DNA of 64,000 nt from Deuterostichococcus epilithicus (taxonomy: Eukaryota > Chlorophyta > Trebouxiophyceae > Prasiolales > Stichococcaceae): positions 682,012-746,011 of the forward strand of contig JAVTLE010000004.1 in the NCBI GenBank assembly GCA_033439295.1. The letters are read 5' to 3'. Within the stretch, counting starts at the first letter, position 1. Each line of letters begins with the position of its first letter. Under the pieces are notes generated by a model. That model saw only the letters and a list, made by a program, of their open reading frames with translations, was not told where the DNA came from and did not search any database. The translations under genes and the position numbers were made by a program. Positions 46,306-56,500 of this stretch are shown here, piece after piece.

Positions 46306-49300
46306 ATGACCGACGAAACACCCAGCACGAGCGGTCAGGCCGGCGAAGCACAGGTACCTGCGGGCGAGCATTGCCTCTGCTGAGCCCTGTGCTCGTCAAA
46401 AGCATGTTTCTCACAACACCAGATGCGATCTGTGGCAGCTGCATTGCATACGTGCGAATTCCTGTGCTGTGCGCACCCAATTTGCCAAGGCGCGACTAGC
46501 CGACACTGCGTCGCTGCCGAGCTTAGGGAGTGAACCAGTGGTCACAGGTGGTGACGCCTTGGGACGTGGCGGGCGGCACTGACGGCAAGATCAACTATGG
46601 CAAGCTCATAGCAGACGTGCGCTCCCCTTGCCGCTGTGAAGCTCACTGCCATGCTGTGACGGCCGCCTGTCCACGGGATGACTACATCTCATATCGATGC
46701 TATACTGATCTCTCAGACCCACCTTCTGACCCTGCTGCGTGTCTGAAGATTTTGTTGCCGCCCGCAGTTTGGCGTCTCGGGCATTGACGACGCGCTCATA
46801 GCGAGGTGCGGCTGTTGCATTGCCGCGCACCGCGCTGCCGCCGTCACAGCCTGCCATACGGCGCCTGCAGGGCTATGCACATGTTCGGCCTTGATCCGTA
46901 TCGCCTCTGGCAGCACTTGCCGTCGCTGCTGCTGACGGCATGGCGGCGGCTGCCCGGGCGATGCAGGGTGGAGCGGGCGACTGGCGTGAAGGCGCACCCC
47001 TTTTTGCGGCGGGGCATCTTCTTCGCGCACCGGGAGCTGGAGGAGATTCTGGACGCGCACGAAAAGGGGAAGCCGTTTTACCTGTACACTGGTCGGGTGC
47101 GGCGCTTTGACTGCTGCACCTGTGCCGCAACCATCGAGTGCGACAGGAATGTGCTTCTAGAAGGGGTGTGTGGGGCGTGTGGCAGCTTCATCGCTCGCAG
47201 GTGGTGCAGCCACTGCTGCGTGCTGCGTCTGCGCTACACGTGCCTGGAGACGGCGCCTTCGCTGCTGTGGCTGTGCTGCTAATCTATACAACATTGTATC
47301 AGCAGAAAGGGCGGGGCGTGGTGGAACTCACTATCATTAGCTGTGCAACAACCGCCGTGTGCTGCGTCTGCCGGGACCTGGCGACCCGGCACCTCTGCCG
47401 CTGTGCGCTGTGCAGTGGTAGCCGTATGCAACATCTGCCGCCAAGGGATGCGGCAACACTGCGGCGTGCTGCGACCGCAGACTGCTCAGCTGAGGCTAGG
47501 ATCGCTGAGGTGCAGCCTGCTGCAGCTGCACTGTCGGGCAGAACTGCAGTCAGACAATCAGCACCCTGAAGCGGCCAAGCTGGCGGGCGTGGCACCTAGG
47601 GTTCCTAACAGTGCTGAAGGTCCGCCAGCGGGCGACGCTCATGCTGAGCCCCGCAGGATCTGTGGTTGGAAGCGCGGCACCTGGGCCGCAACCCTTGGCC
47701 CCCCGTCCTGCAGACGCGCCTGCTGCGGAGACACAAGCGCTCCGTTTCAGTCGCAACCGTCAACCTTGAAGCGCTAGAACGCCGGCGGAGTCCATTCGTG
47801 CAGCGATGTGATGGCTGCTTATGTGGCAGCGCAGGGGTCGTGGCCAGAGGCACTGCATCTGAGGCACCTGTCGTCCATCCCATCCCACCACATCATTTCG
47901 TCCTTGGGGCCCAGCAGGCTTCACCCCGAGCCTGCGGCTGCCGCAGGGGCCATGGCTGGAGGCGCTGCAGTCGGGCCACCTGGTGCCCTCCGTGTTTACA
48001 AAGAGACTGCAAGAACAAGCGAGATTTGCCGTTGCATCACCTGGCTGTACGCCTGCTTGCAGGGGCCGTCGTCAGAGGCGCTGCACCTGGGGCACCTGGT
48101 GCCCTTCGTGTTCACGAAGTGGCTGCAGGACGCATTCAAGGTGCCGCTCGTCATTCAGCTCACCGACGACGAGAAGTCGCTCTGGAGGCGAGAACTCTGC
48201 ACTCAACTATTCTCGGACCACCCAATGACATCAGCCCCCGCACCCGAGGCGCCTGCTGTATTTGAAAGCTTTCGAAAGCACTGCAGTTGGCAAGCGACAG
48301 ACCGCACGCTATGTGTTTTGTGCACACGCTATGTGCACAAAACACATAGCGTGTGCTCCTTCAGCCTTGCTATTGATATACAATGACCAGGTTGCAGACG
48401 TCTTGCCACGCGGCTCCCGTGAAGAAAGCAATCAACCCTGCAGGGGTCTGGACATCACAGAGGCACGGCGGTTGGCGCGGGAAAACGCAAAGGACATCAT
48501 CGCCTGCGGCTTCGACGTGCAGCGTACCTTCATCTTCAGCGACTTCGACTATGTGGGCGGCGAGTTCTACCGCAACATCGTGTCGATCCAGCGGTGCACC
48601 TTCTCTTGCACTTTGCACTGTCTGTGCACTTTCTGTCCACTTTCGCTGCCATCATCATGCTGAGCCACCGATGGTCATGCGCATCCGCCCTGCTCCTCCT
48701 TCGCGGGCTGTGCCCACAACATCCTGTTGGTGCAGCGACGTAGTGATGCTCGCGTCCACAATTGCACTGAGTGCTGTGCACTGACTGTCCACAGACTCCC
48801 TCTTGTACAGAAACTGCTGCCAGGGTGGCGCCGCCCGAGTGGCGCTTGGCAACGCTGGCTGGCGTGCCAGCCTGCCTGCAGCTTGCACGTGCAGACGGCC
48901 GCAAGGACTGGACTGGCACAGAGACACGACCTGGCGGCCTGGTTGCACTTCCGCTGAAGCCTCTGATGGCCCGCCGCGTCCGCAGGTGCACGACGATGAA
49001 CCAGGTGCGGGGTATTTTCGGCCTGACGCCGGAGGACAACATCGGCAAGATCGCCTTCCCGGCAGTGCAGGTGCGGCAGGGCTCCTGACTGGAGTCGTCG
49101 TTATACGTTGGCGGATTTTGCGGCAGAAAAGTCGGCAGCGGAGCCTTCACCGTTGCAGGCTGCCGTGCTGCGCTCCAGCTGGCGGGCTGCAAGCCGGCGG
49201 CCTTGTCACCGCACCTGGCAGCCCTGTCGGCGGCAGACTGGGCTGAATGGTGACCTGCAACGGCTCTCGCAAGCTTGAATTTATTTGCCGGTCGCAGGCA

Positions 49301-51199
49301 GCGCCCAGCTTCCCGACCAGCTTCCCGCACATGTTTGGCAAGCGGACAGACATCCGGTGTCTTATACCCTGCGCCATTGATCAGGACCCTTACTTCCGCA
49401 TGACCAGGTGAGCACAAACAGCAAAACGCCGCCGATTCTGGCATTCGTATGATCTGTTCCAATTCTTCAGTCTACATTTCCCACATGTGCACTGCAGCCT
49501 GTGCCAGCGGGTCGTTCGGAGCACCTCTCACACAGCCCGGCACAATATGCGTGTGCACATCGCAGGGACGTGGCGCCGCGAATAGGTTTCCTGAAGCCGG
49601 CACTCATCGAGTCGCGCTTCTTCCCAGCCCTGCAGGCGTGTCTCACTGATCGTTGCAGCAGCATGCTGTGCCGTGGGGCACCCCTGGCCGCTTGCATTTT
49701 GCAGCCTGGCGTAGTGACAGAAGTCCGACTAAAGACACACGCTCGCTTGCAGCAGCGGCAAGACAAGCTGGCACGGGGCGTTTGTGGCGGGGAGGTGTCA
49801 TGTCTGACCCACCGCCACCGACCCTTTGATGCAGGGTGACAGCGGCAAGATGTCAGCGAGCGTGCCGACGTCCTCCATCTTCGTCAGCGACAGCCCCAGG
49901 GACATCGCGTCCAAGGTCAACAAGCACGCCTTTTCCGGCGGCGGCCTGACGAAAGAGGAGCACCAGGCTAAGGGTGCGTCATTGATGCGTCGCATGGTCT
50001 GCAGCAAGGGGTGGCTTCACTGACGGCCAGTCGGAATGGCGCCGCCCATGGTCGGGTTTGACAGGTCACGCCTCCTCTGGCCAAGACAGGGGAGAAATAG
50101 GCTACAAACGCAGCCGCTTCTCTGTCGATGGTACTCACTGTGCAATCGAATTTGAATTGTCATAAACCCTGAACGTCCCTGTGACGCTTGAAAAGCCAGC
50201 CTGGAGGTGGACCTGCCGTGGGAGTGCCTCATTCGGGTGCCGAGAACCGCCCGCACATTCGCGTAACCTTATATATACAACCCAACATTTTCGAATGCGC
50301 AGGCGCCGACCTGAAGGTGGATGTGCCGAGCACCTGAATTATTTGGCAAGGCTAGAGGCTACACACGCAGCCCCTGCGGTCGAGATCCGTGAGGAATGTC
50401 GACACTGATGCATGCTTGCAGGCGCCAACCTGGAGGTGGATGTGCCGTGGAAGTATCTCAACTTCTTCCTGGAGGACGATGCCAAGCTGGCGGCCATTGG
50501 GCGGGAGTACGCTGCCGGCCGCATGTTCACCGGCGACGTCAAAAAGGAGCTCATCCAGGTGGGTTATGGGTGGTGATCCAGGGTCAAACTTTTCACTTTC
50601 ATCTCTGGCCGCTGCACGGAGTGTCATTTGGAGGGCGCTCACTGAGGTCAGCCCGGCCCACCGGCCTCAGCAGAGGCCTGCTGTCGTACGAGTCCCGCAT
50701 CTCCGGGGCCGTGCATCGGCATTCGATTCATGCGTTCCTGAGGGCCGCCCCTCCTCGAAAACCGATAATGCTGGTACTGCAAACACAGCCAAAACTCAAT
50801 CCAAGATACCCTTTGAAGGCAAATGCCTGCAACTGTGAGGAGACCACATCGAAGTCTCCAAGTCAATGCTGATGTGAACGCCGGCCCCTGCTGCTGCAAC
50901 GCATAAGTACTGGTGCATTTCAGGACACGTCAATCTGCCAACTGCATGAGACTTGGGAAACGTCAGGGAGTCAGTGGTAACCCTAGGGCATTCGCGCTCG
51001 GGTGCAGGGAAGGGGTCGCTGCCACATGTGCACGCTGATGGCGCAGCAATAGTGCTGGCAGTGACCCTGATGTCACGTGCCTTTGCCGCAGGTCGTGACA
51101 GACATCGTGCAGCGGCATCAGGCGGCGCGGGCGCGCGTGACGGACGACGTGGTGGATGCCTTCATGGCCGTGCGGCCAATGCCCAACCTGTTTGGATGA
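46306..51199 (+). CDS. WARS: Tryptophanyl-tRNA synthetase, eukaryotic cytosolic type
   Basis: Class I synthetase charging tRNA-Trp. Exons: 46306-46353, 46548-46616, 46768-46805, 46967-47096, 48063-48187, 48444-48593, 48986-49070, 49298-49407, 49566-49635, 49835-49973, 50422-50558 and 51092-51199; 402 aa, the usual plant length, all phases consistent. The start [10 protein letters not shown] is short and shows no transit peptide. Landmarks: [19 protein letters not shown]; the HIGH-type motif in [48 protein letters not shown]; the second signature GKMSAS; and KHAFSGGG. The residue after KMSAS is Val, where plant and animal enzymes usually have Asp. Introns 5 and 9 have GC donors (48188 and 49636). 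Introns before exons 5 and 11 each hold two exon relics. Confidence 0.96.
47831..47870 (+). repeat. First relic of TrpRS exon 5
   Basis: GCAG plus ~36 nt of the exon start. Translation gives [12 protein letters not shown], so the HLGH motif reads HLRH. Confidence 0.85.
47943..48025 (+). repeat. Second relic of TrpRS exon 5
   Basis: GCAG plus ~78 nt, open in frame: [20 protein letters not shown] against [20 protein letters not shown]. The first His of the catalytic motif is lost. Confidence 0.92.
48306..48352. repeat. Perfect 21-bp inverted repeat with 5-nt loop
   Basis: The arm ACGCTATGTGTTTTGTGCAC plus one A is followed by CGCTA and then the exact reverse complement. It lies in TrpRS intron 5 and could form a strong hairpin in RNA. 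Confidence 0.92.
50193..50236 (+). repeat. First relic of TrpRS exon 11
   Basis: Copy of the exon 11 start containing CTGGAGGTGG, CCTGCCGTGG and a degraded continuation. Confidence 0.8.
50302..50345 (+). repeat. Second relic of TrpRS exon 11
   Basis: GCAGGCGCCGACCTGAAGG continues to GGATGTGCCG and then a TGA. The real exon starts 120 nt further on with almost the same words. Confidence 0.85.
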
Positions 51200-52144
51200 G
51201 GCTGCCCGCGTGGTACGGCGGCGTCGGCACTGTATCCACTGGCGTTGCAATCCTATCCAGGACCTTGCAATCCTGTATCCATTGCACCATTGGCGTTGCA
51301 ATCCTTCATAATCTGGGAATTGGGAACCGGCGTCATGTCCAAGCAGTCTTTACCTCGCACAGCAGACAACATTACAACCGAATTACCGTCTTGTGCTGCT
51401 CACGGCATTACGTGCCAACCTCGGCGAAGCATGGGCAAACAGTAGTGGGTTAGCAACAGATACAACTGAAACAGCGAGGGTGCGGCGGCCAGCGGCGGAA
51501 CGCTGTAGCATAATCACGCCGCTCGGCTGAGTGTCCAAGCTGGGTCGCTGTGTGCGCAAGGGCTGGTATGCGGACCACTGACCATGAGCAATAGCCATAT
51601 TTGGCGTCAGGGGCAGCGGTGCTCGGCGGGGCGGCGGGACGTCCATGATAGCGAGCGCCGCCGCTGCCGCGAGGCGAGCGGCCGGCTGGGGCAACGCTTG
51701 CATTGGCGTAGCCCGCCTGCACGGCGAGGGTGTGTGGCCCTTTGAATCTGGGAGGAGGGACGACAAACCACACCGCATGCAATGGAACCAAACCCACGCC
51801 AGCTGCTAGGCGCCGCCTGCCCATCTTACAACTGCCCACTACTGCAGCAGGCTGCTGAAACTGATGAAGGGCACCAGGGCGGCGGCGGATGTCCGTCACC
51901 CCTCTGGGCTCGCTCCTACCGCACAAAACTGCAAAAAGTGCACTCCAGAAGCAGGCCGCGGCTGTGCGCTGCACCTGCAGGGCCAGCTGCGGCCCCGCCG
52001 CGCTGCACGCCGGTGCATGCTGTCCAGCCAGGATGCGGCGGGCTGCCAGCCTGCGCCCAACGCGAAGTCCACTGCAGGGCTGCTGGGCACACCAGGCGCC
52101 GAACCCCCCGCGCCACCCCTTGCTGACTGCGCATGAGCCAGACG
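51200..52144. other. Region 3' of TrpRS with short direct repeats
   Basis: GGCGTTGCAATCCT occurs twice (about 51240 and 51290), with a third partial CCTTGCAATCCTGTATCC between, giving a small direct-repeat cluster. A 300-aa minus-strand open frame (52352-51450) is Ser/Arg/Cys-rich and judged non-coding. No firm gene was found. Confidence 0.4.
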
Positions 52145-52616
52145 TCAATCGCCAGCAGGCGCAGCCTCTGCTGCGGTCGCTGCCGCTGCGGTAGCAGCAG
52201 CAGCTGCTGCTACTGCTGGCAGTGCTGCTGCTGCTGCGGCGCTGTCCGACAGAGTCTGCTGCCGACGGTCTGCCGCCAAGACTGCTGCCACTGTGGAAAA
52301 CGTGGCCGCTTGTGGCGCTGCCCCTGCGACGGCAGCTGCTGCGCCACATCAATGAAAGTCGCTGCTTGGCTGCGCGCTGTCACAAGGTTTCCGTGGCCTG
52401 CAGTATCTGCCGGACATCTGGCTAGCTCTGTCCATAGCCTGCGGCACTGCGGCACTGCGGCGCTGCGGCACTGTGTACCCTGCGAAGTTGGTTGATTGTC
52501 CGCAAGTTCCCGCTGGCGCCGGCGCATGTGCGCCTCTGCTTCTGCCAACCTGGCAGAGGGGATCCGTCCAGCACACGAACTTGCAGAACTGCAGAAGGTC
52601 AAATCCCATCGATTCA
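52145..52616 (-). CDS. Possible small Ala-rich protein (weak)
   Basis: The minus strand has an ATG at 52616 leading to a helical charged stretch (LAEAEAHMRRRQRELADNQ). A later frame (about 52275-52145, TGA) reads VAAVLAADRRQQTLSDS followed by an alanine run. The exon boundaries between the two were not established. It could be a short two- or three-exon gene or a by-product of CTG-rich DNA. No family was recognised. Confidence 0.25.
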
Positions 52617-52675
52617 TGTTGAATATAGCGCTTTGTTTGTTATATGTTTCAGATTTCCGGTGCAAACACCGAAGT

Positions 52676-52748
52676 GGGGACGTGGCTCAGTTGGTAGAGC
52701 GCCCGCTTAGCATGCGGGAGGTCCGGGGTTCGATTCCCCGCGTCTCCA
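52676..52748 (+). tRNA. tRNA-Ala (anticodon AGC)
   Basis: A 73-nt cloverleaf with no intron. The acceptor stem GGGGACG/CGTCTCC contains the G3:U70 pair that specifies alanine. The D arm is GCTC..GAGC, the anticodon stem CCCGC/GCGGG has loop TTAGCAT (AGC at 52709-52711), and the T arm is CGGGG-TTCGATT-CCCCG. The discriminator is A. CCA is not encoded. A and B boxes are intact. Confidence 0.97.
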
Positions 52749-52754
52749 CGGTCG

Positions 52755-52767
52755 TTTTACACTTTTT
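52755..52767 (+). terminator. Pol III T-run terminator after tRNA-Ala
   Basis: TTTT at 52755-52758 and TTTTT at 52763-52767 follow the tRNA within 20 nt, as expected for RNA polymerase III. Confidence 0.75.
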
Positions 52768-52805
52768 AGCGCTTTTGTTTGCACTTTACACCAGCCGGCG
52801 GCCTT

Positions 52806-52860
52806 CCCGGGTCTCCACGGTTACTTAGCTTTTATTCCCGCGTCTCCACGGTTTTACACT
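52806..52860 (+). repeat. Two partial copies of the tRNA-Ala 3' end
   Basis: GGTCTCCACGGTT (about 52810) and CCCGCGTCTCCACGG (about 52838) copy the last ~12 nt of the tRNA and its flank. The second also repeats the TTTTACACT that follows the gene. Confidence 0.7.
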
Positions 52861-53559
52861 GCTTTTTACCTTTTTGAGTGCAAATTCTCGGTTTCGAGCC
52901 GTTGTTGCTCCTACAGCAGTGTTTCGGCGACCAAATTTGCTGGAGCGGGGACATTCCTAAATCAACCCTGAGTGGTGTCTGCGCATGTTGCTTAGTCCTG
53001 GCAGGACTGTCCTGCAGAGGCTAGTTTGCGGTGGACGTTCGGTCCTGCTTCTTGCACTGCCTACGACTCTTGCATCTGGACACAAGCATAGTTTCAGCAG
53101 CAAAGCAGTGTATATGGAGTCACAGTAGGCGTGCTGCCGGAGCACGGAGATGATGTAATGTGCTACCTGCCCGCGCTGCCCAGTTACAGCCTCTTTCTGT
53201 CAGCTCGACCCTGCTTCCATTCCGCTGCTTTCGTTGATTGTGCATGCCTGGCCGACCGGGCTTGAGTGCATGCAAGCCTCCCGTGTCGCTGGCTCGCCGC
53301 CGCCGCACCCGCCGCCTTGCATGCTCACGCCCCCTCATTGCGTGATCAAGATGGCAGGTGCACCAATTGCAGTTTACAGCGGGCCCATCAGGCCGCTCGT
53401 GGAACATTGTGGCCACTGCGTATGCGTCGGGCGACCTGCTTTAGCTTCTAATAGGCCGTGTCCGGAACCTGCAGGCGTGCGTCCGATTGACTCAGCCGAC
53501 GGGCATCGACCATTGTCGTCACATGATCCGCGCACTCGGCTAGTGAGTTGTAGTCCTAG
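52861..53559. promoter_or_regulatory. Region between tRNA-Ala and LeuRS
   Basis: Presumed LeuRS promoter and 5' UTR. No other feature was seen. Confidence 0.4.
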
Positions 53560-56500
53560 ATGTGCAGCAAGGGTCTCGTGCCGAGCGTGGTGTCGCCACC
53601 CAGCATGCTGCAGCGGCTGCGCCCTGCGCTTGGGCATGCAAGGCTCAGCAGCGCATGGAGGTTCGACTCGTCCTGCCTGCTGCCGCGGGGCGTGGCGTCA
53701 GTGAGGCCAGCGGAAGCCACAAGCAGTCGCCTGATCAGTCGGTGCCGGCTGATGCGCCTGCGAGCTGTCAGCAGTGCCGCCGCCCCGGCGGCGCAGGCGT
53801 CGCCGACGGCGACGGAGGCCCGACAGCCGGCAGACGTGGGCGCCGCTGGCGAGGCCAGCACCAGCGGCAGGTCGACGGCGTATCCGTACCCGGAGATAGA
53901 GGCAAAGTGGCAGCGGTGGGCGCACACTGATCCCTGACAGAATGGACAGCACGCATGCCGCTACAGCACTGCACTGCAGCGCAGCGCAGCACAGTCAGTG
54001 TTGCCTTGTCCATCGATCATGTGCACTGGGCATCTTGAGTGGGGCATTTGGCTATTGTTCAGTCATTGGCTGGTGATCGTCCTGCATGCCCGCACTAGGT
54101 ATTGGGCGGAAAACAAGACCTTCAGGACGCCAGACTTCAAGGACCTCGACACTTCAAAGCCCAAGTTTTATGCCCTGGACATGTTTCCCTACCCAAGGTG
54201 CGGTGCAGTGCCTGTTTGCATTGCGGAAGTCCCCTCCTAGGCTGCACCGCCATGAAGCAGTTGCAACATCATTGACGACGGTGCAGCCTCCGATGATACT
54301 GACGGTGAGCCTGCCACCCCCCCGCAGCGGAGCCGGTCTTCATGTAGGGCACCCGGAAGGGTACACAGCAACAGGTGCGAGCTGTCGCAGTGTGCTGCAA
54401 TCCTCGAGCCTTCTCCGGACTGTCCCAGGATCGTGCCGCGCATGCCCTGCATGTAGCGAGTGCGTGCTCTGCTGCAGCGTCCGCCATGCCGCCCTCTGAC
54501 AGATGCCCGCCCCTGTGCATCGCCTCCCAGACATCATCGCGCGGCTGAAGCGGCACCAGGGCTACAACGTCCTGCACCCCATCGGCTTCGATGCCTTCGG
54601 CCTGCCGGCGGAGCAGTATGCCATCCAGACGGGGACACACCCGCGGGAGACGACAAAGCGGAACTGCGACCGCTTCCGGGAGCAGCTGCAGTCGCTGGGG
54701 TTCTCGTACGACTGGGACCGGGAGATCTCCACTACTGACCCCGGCTACTACAAGTGAGAATGGTCTTGAGTGGGTTGAAGCATGTCCTGCAATCGGAGAC
54801 TGTTCTGCGCCGGCATCATGCGAGCGGCTGGTGCGATGCGCGGCGCGTGCTGGCGGCGTCAGCGGTCCAGCGGCAGGAAACTTGGGGCCCGTGCTGACCT
54901 GCCGCCCCGGCCTGTGGCCGCTGTACAGGTGGACGCAATGGATTTTCCTGCAGCTGTTCAAGAAGGGTCTAGCGTACCAGGCGGAGGTGCCCGTCAACTG
55001 GTGCCCGGCGCTCGGGACCGTGCTCGCCAACGAGGAGGTCATCGGTGCGACTCGTCATTCCAGAGTCTCCAGGATATGACTTGGCCGTAAAGCAGCTCGC
55101 TCCAGACTGTGGCAGCTCCCGGCCTGGGGAGCCTCATGGTCCGTGTGATTCCTGCAAAGCATGGCTACTGCAACTTCCCCTGCAGTGCCCGCTCCTTGCA
55201 GTTTGCTGTCGCTGTCCTGCTGCCAAGTCAACCTTGGAGTCTGCCTGGCAGCCGCTGCAGGTCGCCATGACCCCTGCGCATGCTGAAACAGTCCCAGCAC
55301 CTGACCGAGCGCAAGTTCACTGCTTTCTGCCCTGACCGAGCGCAAGTTCACTGCTTTCTGCTTCACCGGTTCTCCTCCCGCTGGTGCAGACGGCAGATCA
55401 GATCGGTCTGCGTGTCCTGGCGATAGTCTCGACACCTGTGCACATGCTCACCTCACGGTGCCGTGCCTACAACAAACCTCAATAACGCTTCAAAATTTGC
55501 AGACGGCAAATCGGAGCGCGGAGACCACCCGGTGGTGCGAATGCCGCTGCGGCAGTGGATGCTGGCCATCACGCGCTATGCGGACCGGCTGCTGACGGAT
55601 CTGGACACCCTGGAGTGGGACGCCGGCATCAAGGCGCTGCAGCGCGCCTGGATCGGCCGGTCGGAGGTGAGCAAAGTGATGCGCTGTGCTCAGTATTCCA
55701 AAAAAGGATACAGAAGCCGGCTGGACGGAGAGTGCAATGCGCTGGCGGCGCCGTACTGCAGCGCGCCTGGTAGGGCAGCGTTATCGGAGATGAGCGATCC
55801 TGACTCATTCCTAAGGCTGAGCGGCTCACTGTGAAAAGTGGAAGCCAGCATTGCGGCGCTGCAGCACGCCTGCTTTAGGCGTTTGGAGGTGTGTTGACCA
55901 ATCGTCCTCCTCACGGTTGAAGGCGTCAGCATGCAGCTGGGAGACACGCGGGAGATGTGGGGGCTGCCTGTGGGACGCTGGCGCCAGGGCACTGCAGCAT
56001 GGCTCAACTGCGGGATCAGATGTGCGGTGGCGCTGCCTTTGGAGGGCTGTGCCCAGGGCTGGGGGCACCACGGCGGCACTGTTGAAGCCGCGGCGGTGTT
56101 GGCAGCATGAGGGCCCCAATGACTGGGAAACTGGGAGCGCCAGCGGCGCGCTCCTTACGGCGGAGACTCTCTCCTGCCATCACAGCATGGTCCTGTGCCC
56201 GTCCCTTCTGCCGCACCGCCCTGCCAGCTGTGATTTACAGCTGCGCACCTTCGTCTCTGCCGCAGGGCGCGGGCATCAGGTTCCCGCTGCAGGGTGGCCC
56301 CGGCAGCAGCCTGCCGCCAGACGCGCAGCTGGAGGTGTACACCACGCGCCCCGACACGGTGCGCTTTGTGCTCGAGGGACCAAACAACACTCTCTGGTTG
56401 GAGGCTTCTCCGACTGCTGTGTGAACCTACCTGCTGCGTGAACCGCGATGGGCAGCAATGCCACGCGCTGGGCGCATGTGGGCGGGCTTGTCGCAGGCGT

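Noticed and set aside
51450-52352. 300-aa minus-strand open frame
   Set aside because: Composition (Ser, Arg, Cys, Gly) comes from CTG/GCC-rich repeats. Other frames over the same DNA are equally open and one looks more protein-like.
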